From NCBI RefSeq assembly GCF_003121705.1, contig NZ_PYHR01000002.1, positions 372,001 through 436,000 of the forward strand: a DNA stretch of 64,000 bases, read 5' to 3'. Below, piece by piece: positions 31,669 through 42,916 of the stretch. The DNA is from Serinibacter arcticus (lineage in GTDB: Bacteria; Actinomycetota; Actinomycetes; Actinomycetales; Beutenbergiaceae). Each line of letters starts with the position of its first letter. Positions within the stretch are counted from its first letter, which is position 1. The position numbers were made by a program, and so were the translations under genes. The notes beneath the pieces are model-generated. The model saw nothing but the letters and a program-made list of their open reading frames with translations. It made no database searches and was not told where the DNA came from.

Positions 31669-33206
31669 GGCCGTCTCCAGGCTCGTCCGTCGCGCTTCAA
31701 CATCTCGTTAGCACTGGCCGGGCCCCAGGTGCCGGGCCGGTAGGCGTCGGGCATGCCCTGCGTCTCCCAGTGCTCGAGGATCGGGTCGAGGACGCGCCAG
31801 GACAGCTCGACCTCCTTGCTGTGCGGGAACAGCGGCGGGTCGCCGAGCAGGACGTCGAGGATGAGCCGCTCGTAGGCCTCGGGGGAGTTCTCGGTGAAGG
31901 CGTGGCCGTAGCCGAAGTCCATCGTGACGTCGCGCACCTCCATCGCCGTCCCCGGGACCTTGGCCCCGAACCGCACGGTCACGCCCTCGTCGGGCTGGAC
32001 GCGGATGACGAGCGCGTTCTGGCCGAGCTCCTCGGTGTCGGGCAGCGCGAACGGCAGGTGCGGCGCGCGCTTGAACACGACGGCGATCTCGGTGACACGG
32101 CGCCCGAGGCGCTTGCCCGTCCGCAGGTAGAACGGGACGCCCGCCCAGCGGCGGGTGTCGACGTCGAGCCGGATGGCCGCGTAGGTGTCGGTCACCGACT
32201 CGGGCGGGATGCCGTCCTCGTCGTGGTAGCCGAGGACCTTCTCGCCGCCCTGCCAGCCGGCGGCGTACTGCCCGCGGGCGGTGTGCTCCGACAGGTCGCG
32301 GGGGAGCCGGACGGCCGAGAGCACCTTCTCCTTCTCGGCGCGCAGGGCGCTGGCCTCGAACGAGACGGGCTCCTCCATCGCGGTGAGCGCGAGGAGCTGC
32401 ATGAGGTGGTTCTGGATGACGTCGCGGGCGGCGCCGATGCCGTCGTAGTAGCCGGCGCGGGATCCGATGCCGATGTCCTCGGCCATCGTGATCTGCACGT
32501 GGTCGACGTAGTGCGCGTTCCAGATCGGCTCGAACATCTGGTTGGCGAACCGGAGGGCGAGGAGGTTCTGGACCGTCTCCTTGCCGAGGTAGTGGTCGAT
32601 GCGGAAGACCGAGTCGCCCGGGAAGACCGACTCCACGACCTTCTGCAGCTCCAGGGCCGAGGTGAGGTCGTGCCCGAACGGCTTCTCGATGACGACGCGG
32701 CGCCACGCGTCGCCCTCGCTCGAGGACAGGCCCGAGCGCGCGAGCTGCTTGCACACCAGCGGGAAGGCGCTGGGCGGGACCGAGAGGTAGAAGGCGTGGT
32801 TGCCGCCCGTGCCGCGCTCGGCGTCGAGCTCGGCCACGGTCTCGGCCAGGCGGTCGAACGCGGCGTCGTCGTCGAACTCGCCCGGGACGAAGCGGATGCC
32901 CTGCTCGAGCTGCTTCCAGACGCGCTCGCGGAAGGGCGTGCGTGCGTACTGCTTCACGGCCTCCTTGGTGACCTCGGCGAAGTGGTCCGCGTTCCAGTCG
33001 CGACGGGCGAACCCGGTCAGGCCGAAGCCCGGGGGCAGCAGACCGCGGTTGGCGAGGTCGTACACGGCGGGCAGGAGCTTCTTGCGCGAGAGGTCGCCGG
33101 TGACGCCGAAGATCACCAGTCCGCTCGGTCCGGCGATGCGCGGCAGGCGCCGGTCGTCCGGGTTGCGCAGCGGGTTGCGGCCCGCCGAGATGGTGCGGTC
33201 GGTCAT
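31665..33206 (-). CDS. zwf: Glucose-6-phosphate 1-dehydrogenase
   Basis: 513 aa NADP-dependent first enzyme of the oxidative pentose-phosphate pathway. Seen: nucleotide fold FGVTGDLSRKKLLPAVYDLA, catalytic RIDHYLGKETVQNLLALRF with the active-site His-Tyr-Leu-Gly-Lys, and PFYLRTGKRLGRRVTEI. Length is standard. It overlaps tal upstream and opcA downstream by four bases each, making the block tightly coupled for NADPH production. Confidence 0.97.
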   Translation of the reverse strand: MTDRTISAGRNPLRNPDDRRLPRIAGPSGLVIFGVTGDLSRKKLLPAVYDLANRGLLPPGFGLTGFARRDWNADHFAEVTKEAVKQYARTPFRERVWKQLEQGIRFVPGEFDDDAAFDRLAETVAELDAERGTGGNHAFYLSVPPSAFPLVCKQLARSGLSSSEGDAWRRVVIEKPFGHDLTSALELQKVVESVFPGDSVFRIDHYLGKETVQNLLALRFANQMFEPIWNAHYVDHVQITMAEDIGIGSRAGYYDGIGAARDVIQNHLMQLLALTAMEEPVSFEASALRAEKEKVLSAVRLPRDLSEHTARGQYAAGWQGGEKVLGYHDEDGIPPESVTDTYAAIRLDVDTRRWAGVPFYLRTGKRLGRRVTEIAVVFKRAPHLPFALPDTEELGQNALVIRVQPDEGVTVRFGAKVPGTAMEVRDVTMDFGYGHAFTENSPEAYERLILDVLLGDPPLFPHSKEVELSWRVLDPILEHWETQGMPDAYRPGTWGPASANEMLKRDGRAWRRP

Positions 33207-34336
33207 GCGGTTCTCGCGTTCTCGAGGGAGGTGGTGACGGTCTGCAGCAGGTTCTCCCAGCTGACGATGAAGGACGCGACGCCCTCGCTCGTCAGCTCGG
33301 CGAGCAGCTGCTCGTAGGGGACGCCGACGCGGAGGAGGCCGTCGAGCTGCTCGGCGGCCTGCGCCAGGTGCGGCGTGATGGTGTCCACGGGTCCGGTGCC
33401 CTCGGGCAGCCGGGCGTGGTCGGCGGTGGCGAGCAGCGTCTTCTCCGGCATCGTGTTGACGACGTCGGGCGCCACCAGCTCGTCGACGTAGCGGGTGTCG
33501 GCGAACGTCGGGTCCTTCACGCCGGTCGAGGCCCAGAGCGGACGCTGGACGTGGGCCCCCGCCGCGGCGAGGTCCTCCCAGCGCGGCGAGGAGAAGATCT
33601 CGCGGAACGCGGCGTAGGCGGTCCTGGCCCCGGCGACGGCCGCTGTGCCGCGCAGCGCCGTGGCCTCGGGCGTGCCCAGCTCGTCCAGCACCGGGTCGAC
33701 CTTGCCGTCGATCCGTGACAGGAAGACGGAGGCGACCGAGGCGATGGGCGCGAGGTCCACCCCGGCGTCGCGGGCGCGCTCGAGACCGTCGACGTAGGCC
33801 GTGGCCACGGCGCGGTAGGTGTCGACCGAGAAGATCAGCGTCGCGTTGACGCTGATCCCCTCGGCCACGGCTTCCGTGATCGCCAGCAGCCCCTCCGGGG
33901 TCGCCGGGATCTTGATGTAGACGTTCGGCCGGTCCACGATCCGCCAGAGCTCGCGCGCCTGCGCGATCGTGCCGGCGGTGTCGTGGGCGAGCCGGGGGTC
34001 GACCTCGATCGAGACCCGGCCGTCGCCGTGACGGGGGTCCGGGAGGGCGCGCGCGAACAGGTCGGCGGCCTCCCGGACGTCGTCCGTCGTCATCGTGCGC
34101 ACGGCCTGCTCCGTGTCCGCCCCGGCGGCGGCCAGCGCGGCCACCGCCTCGTCGTAGGCCTCACCGTCCGCGATCGCCTTGTCGAAGATCGTGGGGTTGG
34201 TGGTCACCCCCAGGATCCGACCGGAGGAGATCAGCTCGGCGAGGTTGCCCGAGCGCAGGCGCGCCCGGGAGAGGTCGTCGAGCCAGGGGGAGACCCCGGA
34301 CTCCACGATGCGGGCGAGCGGTGGTGTAGCACTCAT
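33203..34336 (-). CDS. tal: Transaldolase
   Basis: 377 aa class-I aldolase of the non-oxidative pentose-phosphate pathway, long actinobacterial type. The Schiff-base lysine is in NVYIKIPATPEG (about residue 140). Other motifs: GVTTNPTIFDKAI, VNATLIFSVDTYRAVA, and the C-terminal VDTITPHLAQAAEQ. The start is ATG 34336; there are 72 bases to tkt, including a short perfect hairpin (34387-34403) that may adjust expression between the two. Confidence 0.96.
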   Translation of the reverse strand: MSATPPLARIVESGVSPWLDDLSRARLRSGNLAELISSGRILGVTTNPTIFDKAIADGEAYDEAVAALAAAGADTEQAVRTMTTDDVREAADLFARALPDPRHGDGRVSIEVDPRLAHDTAGTIAQARELWRIVDRPNVYIKIPATPEGLLAITEAVAEGISVNATLIFSVDTYRAVATAYVDGLERARDAGVDLAPIASVASVFLSRIDGKVDPVLDELGTPEATALRGTAAVAGARTAYAAFREIFSSPRWEDLAAAGAHVQRPLWASTGVKDPTFADTRYVDELVAPDVVNTMPEKTLLATADHARLPEGTGPVDTITPHLAQAAEQLDGLLRVGVPYEQLLAELTSEGVASFIVSWENLLQTVTTSLENARTA

Positions 34337-34386
34337 GGCATGGACTCCTGGGGCTCGTGACGGACGGCGGAACGGTCGTGCGGGTG

Positions 34387-34403
34387 GCGGGCCGGAGGCC
34401 CGC
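34387..34403. terminator. Small hairpin between tkt and tal
   Basis: GCGGGCC-GGA-GGCCCGC, a perfect 7-bp stem just after the tkt stop. Too small for a confident terminator; possibly an attenuator or RNA-stability element within the operon. Confidence 0.35.
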
Positions 34404-34408
34404 GCGGG

Positions 34409-36574
<2,166 letters not shown>

Positions 36575-36678
36575 GTGAGCTCCTTCGATTCGACGCGTGC
36601 GGCCGCGCCCGCGGGCGCGAGGCGGCCATCGGGCACGGCCTCGACCCTACTGCGGGAGACGGGGGCGTACCCGGCAGA

Positions 36679-36698
36679 AGTCTAATGTGAACGTTCAC
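36679..36698 (-). promoter_or_regulatory. Candidate tkt promoter -10 with adjacent palindromic operator
   Basis: Read on the minus strand, TAGACT (36684-36679) is a good -10 element. Two bases further upstream lies the perfect 12-bp palindrome GTGAACGTTCAC (36687-36698), which would fall in the spacer or -35 region. The palindrome resembles LacI- or TetR-family operators. On the other side, a TAGACT at 36753-36758 may serve ctaB in the plus direction. The regulator is not encoded nearby. Confidence 0.55.
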
Positions 36699-36793
36699 TC
36701 ACGGCCACGGTGAGACGACACGCCGCCCGTCGGCCGTGGTGGCGGGCTGCTCTAGACTGAGACGGATCACTGCTTCCAGGGAAGGACCACGGC

Positions 36794-37786
36794 GTGGCCT
36801 CGACTGACTCGCGTCCGGGACGCCTCGTGACGCCGTCGACCCCGCACGCATCCACCCCGATGCTTCCGCCCCGGCGGGAGGGCGAGCGCAGCTGGCGCCG
36901 GACGCTGGGCGCCTACGTGGCGCTCACGAAGCCGCGCGTGATCGAGCTGCTGCTCGTCACGACGGTGCCGACCATGATCCTCGCCGAGCGCGGTCTGCCG
37001 TCGCTGTGGCTGATTCTCGCCACCCTCGTCGGTGGGGCGCTCGGCGCCGGGTCGGCCAACGTCCTGAACTGCTACCTCGACCGCGACATCGACTCGGTGA
37101 TGGGGCGCACGAAGCGTCGCCCGCTCGTCACCGGCGAGCTCACACCGCGCCAGGCGCTGGTGTTCGGGCTCGTGCTCGGCGTCGTCTCGATCGCCTGGTT
37201 CGCCGTCGTGGTCAACGTCGCCTCGGCGCTGCTGCTGCTCGGAGCCATCCTCATCTACGTCGTCGGCTACACGATGATCCTCAAGCGGCGCACGTCGCAG
37301 AACATCGTGTGGGGCGGTGCCGCCGGCTGCATGCCCGTGCTCATCGGCTGGTCCGCCGTGACCGGCGGCCTCGACTGGGCCGCGCTGGTCCTGTTTGGGG
37401 TCATCTTCCTGTGGACGCCGCCGCACTACTGGCCGCTGTCGATGCGTTTCAAGGACGACTACGCCGCCGCCGGTGTGCCGATGCTCCCCGTCGTCGCCGG
37501 CGAGCGTCGCGTGGCCGGCGAGATGCTTGCCTACGCCGTCGCGATGGTGGCCTGCACCTTCGCGCTCGTCCCGGTCGCCGGGATGGGCTGGGTCTACATC
37601 GGCGCCTCCGCGGTCGCCGGGGTCTGGTTCGTCGGCTCCTGCATCCGCCTCTACCGGATCGCGGTCGACCCCGAGCGCCGCGGCGTGGCCTCCCGCGGGC
37701 CGGCCATGAAGGTCTTCCACGGATCGATCACCTATCTCACGATCGTGTTCGCGGCCGTCGCCGTCGACCCGTTCCTGCCGTGGTGA
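36794..37786 (+). CDS. ctaB: Protoheme IX farnesyltransferase (heme O synthase)
   Basis: 330 aa UbiA-superfamily membrane prenyltransferase that adds farnesyl to heme B to make heme O for cytochrome oxidase. Seen: [18 protein letters not shown], the Asp-rich catalytic loop [20 protein letters not shown], the second loop [20 protein letters not shown], and about nine transmembrane helices. An N-terminal cytoplasmic extension of about 35 residues is present. It is next to tkt, divergently, as in many actinomycetes. The stop overlaps the xerD start. Confidence 0.95.
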   Translation: MASTDSRPGRLVTPSTPHASTPMLPPRREGERSWRRTLGAYVALTKPRVIELLLVTTVPTMILAERGLPSLWLILATLVGGALGAGSANVLNCYLDRDIDSVMGRTKRRPLVTGELTPRQALVFGLVLGVVSIAWFAVVVNVASALLLLGAILIYVVGYTMILKRRTSQNIVWGGAAGCMPVLIGWSAVTGGLDWAALVLFGVIFLWTPPHYWPLSMRFKDDYAAAGVPMLPVVAGERRVAGEMLAYAVAMVACTFALVPVAGMGWVYIGASAVAGVWFVGSCIRLYRIAVDPERRGVASRGPAMKVFHGSITYLTIVFAAVAVDPFLPW

Positions 37787-38741
37787 CGAGCGTCCCCGAC
37801 GCCACCGTCCACCGCGACGACCTCGCCACGCTCCTCGCCGACTACCTCGCCCACCTCGCCGTCGAGCGGGGCGTGAGCGAGCACACGGCCGCCGCCTACC
37901 GCCGCGACCTCACCCGCTACCTCGCCTACCTGCGCGAGCGCGGGCTGACCGACGTCGCCCGCGTCTCGCCGACGGACGTCGCCGACTACGTCGAGGTCCT
38001 GCGGACCGGTTCCGACGGCGCGACCCCGCTCGCGGCCGCCTCCACCGGCCGCGCCGTCGTCGCCGTCCGCGGATTCCACCGGTTCGCCGTGCTCGAAGGC
38101 CGCAGCGAGACCGACCCGGCCACGGAGGTCCGGCCGCCGTCGACCACCAAGCGTCTGCCCAAGGCGATCTCCGTCGAGGAGGTCGAGGCGCTGCTGGAGG
38201 CGGCCAGCGCCTCGGAGGGGCCGGCCGGGCTGCGCGACCGGGCGCTGCTCGAGCTGCTCTACTCCACCGGGGCGCGGATCACCGAGGCCGTCTCGCTCGC
38301 CGTCGACGACATCGATCTCGACGCCGGGACGCCGCTCGTGCGGCTGTTCGGCAAGGGCCGACGGATGCGGATCGTGCCGCTGGGATCGCACGCCGTGCGC
38401 GCGCTCGGCGCCTACCTCGTCCAGGGGCGTCCCTCCCTCGCCGCCCGCGGCCGCAGCGGTGGGGCGCTGTTCCTCGGTCAGCGCGGGGCCCCCTGTCGCG
38501 CCAGAGCGCGTGGGCGGTGCTGCAGGGGGCGGCCGCACGGGCGCGGCTCGACGTCCAGGTCTCGCCCCACACGCTGCGGCACTCCTTCGCCACGCACCTT
38601 CTCGCCGGAGGGGCTGACGTGCGCGTGGTGCAGGAGCTGCTCGGCCACGCGTCCGTCACCACCACCCAGCTCTACACGCACGTGACGGTCGCCACGCTGC
38701 GCGAGGTCTACGCCGCGGCCCACCCGCGCGCCCGCGGCTGA
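37783..38741 (+). CDS. xerD: Tyrosine recombinase XerD (frameshift as sequenced)
   Basis: Site-specific recombinase resolving chromosome dimers at dif. The N-terminal SAM-like domain is [22 protein letters not shown]. The catalytic domain has Arg in [12 protein letters not shown], then [12 protein letters not shown] (His and Arg), [14 protein letters not shown] (His and Tyr). The frame breaks in the GGGGCCCCC tract at 38485-38493; one more base there gives [17 protein letters not shown] and a 319 aa protein ending at 38741. Without correction the catalytic Tyr half is lost. Being normally important for segregation, an under-called base is most likely. GTG 37783 overlaps the ctaB stop. Confidence 0.88.
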
Positions 38742-38786
38742 CTCGGTCGCCTCTGCGTCCGCGTCGGTCCGGGCGGAGAGACGACC

Positions 38787-38814
38787 ACCCCGCCGGCCCT
38801 GGGGCCGACGGGGT
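38787..38814. terminator. Hairpin between xerD and the second terC
   Basis: A 12-bp stem with one mismatch (38787-38798 with 38803-38814) and a 4-base loop between convergent genes; a plausible bidirectional terminator. Confidence 0.65.
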
Positions 38815-38834
38815 AGGAGGCGGTGGGGGAGAGG

Positions 38835-39710
38835 TCAGCGCTCGGAGTCGCCGGGCGGCGGTGTGACCGGACGCCGGGAGAGGGTCACCGCGCCGGCGTT
38901 GTCCGTCGTGGCGGCCGCCACGGCGTCGGCGTCGTCGGCCCGCTTGTACGTCTGACGCAGCGTGACGCCCGTGTCCTCGGTCTCGCCGTGGGCGACCTTC
39001 TGACGCTTGCGGTAGAGCAGGTTGAACGCCTCGACGAGGACGGCGAACGCCATCGGCCCGTAGATCAGGGCCTTGTCGACGTGGTACCCGAAGCCCTCGG
39101 CCACGAGGAAGGCCCCGATGAGCAGCAGGAAGCTGAGCGCGAGGATCTTCACGCTGGGGTGCTTGTTGACGAACGCGAAGATGTACTTCGAGGCGAACAG
39201 GAGCAGGCCGAAGGAGATGACGACGGCCGCGATGATGATGAGGAGCTCGTCGACCATGCCGACGGCCGTGATGACGGAGTCGAAGGAGAAGACGATGTCC
39301 ATCACGAGGATCTGCGCGATGATCGCGCCGAACGTCGCGGTGCCCGTCTTCGGACCGTGACCCGACTCGACTCCCTCGAGCTTCTCGTGGATCTCGTGCG
39401 CGGCCTTGTAGATCAGGAACGCGCCTCCGACGATGAGGATCAGGTCTCGGCCGGAGAAGCCCATCGAGGCGATCGTGAAGAGGTCGTTCTTCAGCGAGAT
39501 GATCCAGGACGCTCCGAAGACGAGGCCGATGCGGATGACCATCGCCAGCGTCAGGCCGAGGTTGCGGGCGCGGGCCTGCTGCTCGACGGGGAGCTTGCTG
39601 GCGAGGATCGAGATGAAGATGACGTTGTCGACGCCCAGGACGATCTCCAGGACGAACAGGGTGAGGAACGCCACCAGGAGATCGGGGGTGAGCGTGAGAG
39701 CGAGGTCCAT
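38835..39710 (-). CDS. TerC-family membrane protein (YoaE/YgdQ-like)
   Basis: 291 aa, about seven transmembrane helices. The TerC motif is LEIVLGVDNVIFISILASKLP near residues 20-40 and its second copy MDIVFSFDSVITAVGMVDE near 140. The C-terminal tail is hydrophilic. ATG 39710 gives the standard start MDLALTLTPDLLVAF. It differs from the TerC at 17 kb in lacking the Mn-riboswitch leader and in belonging to the shorter subgroup. It interrupts the usual xerD-parA order and is transcribed against it. Function is uncertain: metal handling or membrane stress. Confidence 0.88.
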   Translation of the reverse strand: MDLALTLTPDLLVAFLTLFVLEIVLGVDNVIFISILASKLPVEQQARARNLGLTLAMVIRIGLVFGASWIISLKNDLFTIASMGFSGRDLILIVGGAFLIYKAAHEIHEKLEGVESGHGPKTGTATFGAIIAQILVMDIVFSFDSVITAVGMVDELLIIIAAVVISFGLLLFASKYIFAFVNKHPSVKILALSFLLLIGAFLVAEGFGYHVDKALIYGPMAFAVLVEAFNLLYRKRQKVAHGETEDTGVTLRQTYKRADDADAVAAATTDNAGAVTLSRRPVTPPPGDSER

Positions 39711-39771
39711 GGCGGTCAACCTACCGGCGCGGCCACCGCTGACGGGGGACGGGCCGCGATACGGTGGGCGG

Positions 39772-40650
39772 GTGAACGACCTGCAGCCGACCCTCGACGT
39801 CGACCCCGGTGAGGGGACGACCCCCGTGCCCGACGCTGCGGACTTCCCGGTGCCGGCGCCCCTGCCCTCCCACGGCCCCGCGCGCATCATCGCGATGTGC
39901 AACCAGAAGGGTGGCGTGGGGAAGACCACCACGACCATCAACCTGGGTGCGGCGCTGGCGGAGTACGGCCGGCGGGTCCTCATCGTCGACTTCGACCCGC
40001 AGGGCGCCGCCTCCGCCGGCCTCGGGATCGCGGCCAACGAGCTCGACAGCACGATCTACACGACGCTGATGGACTCGCGGATCGACGTCCGCACGATCAT
40101 CCAGCACACGAGCGTGCCGGACCTCGACCTCGTCCCGGCGAACATCGACCTGTCGGCCGCCGAGCTCCAGCTCGTGAACGAGGTCGGCCGCGAGCAGGCG
40201 CTGACCCGCGTGCTGCGCCCGGTGATGGACGACTACGACGTGGTCCTCGTGGACTGCCAGCCGTCGCTCGGGCTGCTGACCGTCAACGCGCTCACGGCCG
40301 CGCACGGCGTGATCGTGCCGCTCGAGACGGAGTTCTTCGCGCTGCGCGGGGTCGCCCTGCTGCTCGAGACGATCGAGAAGGTCCGCGACCGGCTCAACCC
40401 GCGCCTGCGCACCGACGGCATCCTCGCCACGATGTACGACGGTCGCACGCTGCACTCGCGCGAGGTGCTGGCCCGCGTCCAGGAGGCGTTCGGCGACGAC
40501 GTCTTCACGACGATCATCGGACGCACGATCAAGTTCCCCGACGCCTCCGTCGCGACCGAGCCGATCACGTCCTACGCGCCGACGCACCCCGGGGCCGTGG
40601 CCTACCGGCGTCTCGCCCGGGAGCTCGTCGCCCGTGGCGACGTCGCCTGA
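39772..40650 (+). CDS. parA: ParA/MinD-family ATPase (Soj-like)
   Basis: 292 aa Walker-type ATPase associated with chromosome segregation. Seen: an acidic N-terminal extension of about 37 residues, the deviant Walker A NQKGGVGKTTTTINLGAALA, VDFDPQGAASAGLG, VLVDCQPSLGLLTVNAL, and PLETEFFALRGVALLLETI. It is not next to a parB; it heads the scpA-scpB block, which is the second, conserved actinobacterial ParA context. A TACGGT hexamer ends six bases before the GTG, suggesting a leaderless message. Its 3' end overlaps scpA by 17 bases. Confidence 0.9.
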   Translation: MNDLQPTLDVDPGEGTTPVPDAADFPVPAPLPSHGPARIIAMCNQKGGVGKTTTTINLGAALAEYGRRVLIVDFDPQGAASAGLGIAANELDSTIYTTLMDSRIDVRTIIQHTSVPDLDLVPANIDLSAAELQLVNEVGREQALTRVLRPVMDDYDVVLVDCQPSLGLLTVNALTAAHGVIVPLETEFFALRGVALLLETIEKVRDRLNPRLRTDGILATMYDGRTLHSREVLARVQEAFGDDVFTTIIGRTIKFPDASVATEPITSYAPTHPGAVAYRRLARELVARGDVA

Positions 40651-41569
40651 GACCCGCCTCCCCGAGACGCGCTCGGCGGCGGCGACACGTCACCAGCGAC
40701 CCTCGTTCGAGGTCAACCTCGACAACTTCTCCGGCCCGTTCGACCTGCTGCTGTCGCTGATCGCCAAGCACCGGATGGACGTCACCGAGGTCGCTCTCGC
40801 CGTCGTCACCGACGACTTCATCGCCCACCTGCGCGGGCAGGACGTCTGGGAGCTGGAGCAGGCGAGCGAGTTCCTCATCATCGGCGCGACCCTTCTCGAC
40901 CTCAAGACGGCCCGGCTGCTGCCCGGCGTGGAGACGGAGGACCCGGAGGATCTGGAGCTCCTGGAGGCGCGCGACCTCCTGTTCGCCCGGCTGCTGCAGT
41001 ACCGCGCGTACAAGGACGTCGGCGCCGACCTCGACGAGCGCTGGCACCGGGGCGCCGGGTCGTTCCCGCGCAACGTGTCGCTGGAGCCCCGGTTCGCCAC
41101 CCTGCTGCCCGACCTCGTGCTGGCGATCGGCCCGGAGGACCTCGCTCGCATCGCGGCGCGCGCGCTCGCCCCGCGGCCGACTCCGGAGGTCCGGATCGAC
41201 CACCTCCACGCGCCCGCCGTGAGCGTGCGCGAGCAGGCGTCGCTCATCGTCGCGCGGCTGCGCCGGCACCCCGTGTCCTCCTTCCGGGCGCTGACGGACG
41301 ACGCCGGTTCGACCGCCGTCGTCATCGGCCGGTTCCTCGCGCTGCTCGACCTCTACCGCGAGGGGGTGCTCGCGTTCGAGCAGCCGACCTCGCTGGGGGA
41401 GCTGACCATCCGGTGGCTGGGCGGCTCGCGGGACGTGGAGGTGAGCTCGGAGTTCGACGACGAGGACGGCGCCGAGGGCCCGACCTCCGAGGCGGCCGTC
41501 GACAGCGCCTCCGACGCGGGTGACGCGGACCGCCCGGTAACCTCGGGCGGTGGCCGAACCGATGACTGA
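40634..41569 (+). CDS. scpA: Segregation and condensation protein A
   Basis: 311 aa kleisin subunit of the SMC condensin complex. The N-terminal SMC-binding domain is FEVNLDNFSGPFDLLLSLIAKHRMDVTEVALA; the middle has IIGATLLDLKTARLLPG; the C-terminal winged helix, SSFRALTDDAGSTAVVIGRFLALLDLYREG, binds SMC. A long acidic tail follows. GTG 40634 overlaps the end of parA and the 3' end overlaps scpB by 20 bases, so production of the three proteins is coupled. Confidence 0.94.
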   Translation: MATSPETRLPETRSAAATRHQRPSFEVNLDNFSGPFDLLLSLIAKHRMDVTEVALAVVTDDFIAHLRGQDVWELEQASEFLIIGATLLDLKTARLLPGVETEDPEDLELLEARDLLFARLLQYRAYKDVGADLDERWHRGAGSFPRNVSLEPRFATLLPDLVLAIGPEDLARIAARALAPRPTPEVRIDHLHAPAVSVREQASLIVARLRRHPVSSFRALTDDAGSTAVVIGRFLALLDLYREGVLAFEQPTSLGELTIRWLGGSRDVEVSSEFDDEDGAEGPTSEAAVDSASDAGDADRPVTSGGGRTDD

Positions 41570-42155
41570 CGAGCCCGAGGCGCCCGAGCGCCCCGTCGCC
41601 GCCGACCTCCCGGGCGGCGAGCAGGCGGCCGTCGAGGCGATCCTCGCCGTCGTGGACGAGCCGGTGGGCGAGGCGCGCATCGCCGCCGTCCTGGGGATCT
41701 CGCGGGAGCGCGCGCGCCACCACCTGCACGACCTCGCCGCCGCCTACCGCGGGGCCAACCGCGGCTACGAGCTGCGCGAGGTCGACGGCGCCTGGCGCCT
41801 GTACTCCGCGCCGGCGTTCGCCCCGTTCGTGCGCGACCTCGTGCTCGACGGCCAGACCGCGCGACTGACGCAGGCCTCGCTCGAGACGCTCGCCGTGGTG
41901 GCCTACCGGCAGCCGGTCTCGCGGGGACGGATCGCCGCGATCCGCGGGGTGAACGTCGACGGCGTCGTGCGGACGCTGGTGACACGGGGACTGATCGAGG
42001 AGGCGGGTCGGGACGGCGAGGGCGGGGCGACGCTCTACCGCACGACGACCTACTTCCTGGAACGCATGGGACTGGCCTCGCTGGAGGAGCTGCCGCCGCT
42101 GGCGCCCTACCTGCCGGGCATGGACGAGCTGGACGACGTGGAGGGACTGCGATGA
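41550..42155 (+). CDS. scpB: Segregation and condensation protein B
   Basis: 201 aa accessory condensin subunit with two winged helices: AVEAILAVVDEPVGEARIAAVLGIS (first) and TQASLETLAVVAYRQPVSRGRIAAIRGVNVDGVVRTLV (second, the family signature). It dimerises and binds ScpA. The start may be GTG 41550 or ATG 41562; neither has a strong ribosome binding site and both overlap or abut scpA. Its stop overlaps the rluB start (ATGA). Confidence 0.94.
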   Translation: MAEPMTDEPEAPERPVAADLPGGEQAAVEAILAVVDEPVGEARIAAVLGISRERARHHLHDLAAAYRGANRGYELREVDGAWRLYSAPAFAPFVRDLVLDGQTARLTQASLETLAVVAYRQPVSRGRIAAIRGVNVDGVVRTLVTRGLIEEAGRDGEGGATLYRTTTYFLERMGLASLEELPPLAPYLPGMDELDDVEGLR

Positions 42156-42916
42156 GCAGCGCAGGATCGGCTGGGACAGGTTCGGACGAGCCCGAGGGCA
42201 TCCGCCTGCAGAAGGTGCTGGCCGCGGCAGGCGTGGCCTCGCGCCGCGTGGTGGAGGACTACATCGCGGCCGGGCGCATCGCCGTCAACGGTGAGACGGT
42301 GACCGAGCCGGGGCGACGGATCGACCCGACGAGCGACGTCGTGCACGTCGACGGCCTGCGCGTGCAGCTGACCGACGACCACCTCACGCTGGTGCTCAAC
42401 AAGCCGCTCGGCGTGCTGTCGGCGATGTCCGACGACCGCGGGCGCCCGACGCTCGAGCCGTACGTCGAACCGACCGGCAAGCGGCTCTACCACGTGGGTC
42501 GGCTCGACTCCGACACGGACGGTCTCCTGCTGCTGACCAACGACGGCGAGCTCGCGCACCGTCTCGCGCACCCCTCCTACGAGGTGTCCAAGACGTACGT
42601 GGCCGAGGTCGCGGGCGACGTCGCACGCGGTGTCGCGCGCCGGCTGCGCGACGGCATCGAGCTCGAGGACGGTCCGGCGCGCGCCGACCGGTTCACGGTG
42701 CTGCAGCAGCGCCGCGACGCGAGCGTCGTGCAGATCCAGCTCCACGAGGGTCGCAACCGCATCGTGCGCCGCATGCTCGAGGAGGTCGGGCACCCCGTCA
42801 CGCGGCTCACCCGCATCGCGATGGGTCCGATCCGCCTCGGCCAGCTCCGCCCCGGGCAGACCCGTCCGGTCGTCGGGCAGGAGCTCGGTCAGCTGATGAA
42901 GGTGGTCGGGCTGTGA
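42152..42916 (+). CDS. rluB: 23S rRNA pseudouridine synthase, RluB family
   Basis: 254 aa RsuA/RluB-type enzyme isomerising uridine to pseudouridine in 23S rRNA. It has an N-terminal S4 RNA-binding domain (IRLQKVLAAAGVASRRVVEDYI...GRIAVNG) and the catalytic motif GRLDSDTDGLLLLTNDG, whose Asp is the nucleophile (about residue 118). RNRIVRRMLEEVGHPV is the expected C-terminal motif. Position after scpB is conserved in Gram-positives. It overlaps both neighbours by four bases. Confidence 0.94.
   Translation: MSSAGSAGTGSDEPEGIRLQKVLAAAGVASRRVVEDYIAAGRIAVNGETVTEPGRRIDPTSDVVHVDGLRVQLTDDHLTLVLNKPLGVLSAMSDDRGRPTLEPYVEPTGKRLYHVGRLDSDTDGLLLLTNDGELAHRLAHPSYEVSKTYVAEVAGDVARGVARRLRDGIELEDGPARADRFTVLQQRRDASVVQIQLHEGRNRIVRRMLEEVGHPVTRLTRIAMGPIRLGQLRPGQTRPVVGQELGQLMKVVGL

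Noticed and set aside
37783-38741. XerD-like recombinase as a phage integrase
   Set aside because: Its position between ctaB and the parA-scpAB block and its length fit the housekeeping XerD.
39772-40650. Plasmid-type partition system
   Set aside because: No parB or parS nearby; the linked scpA-scpB-rluB genes show the chromosomal context.
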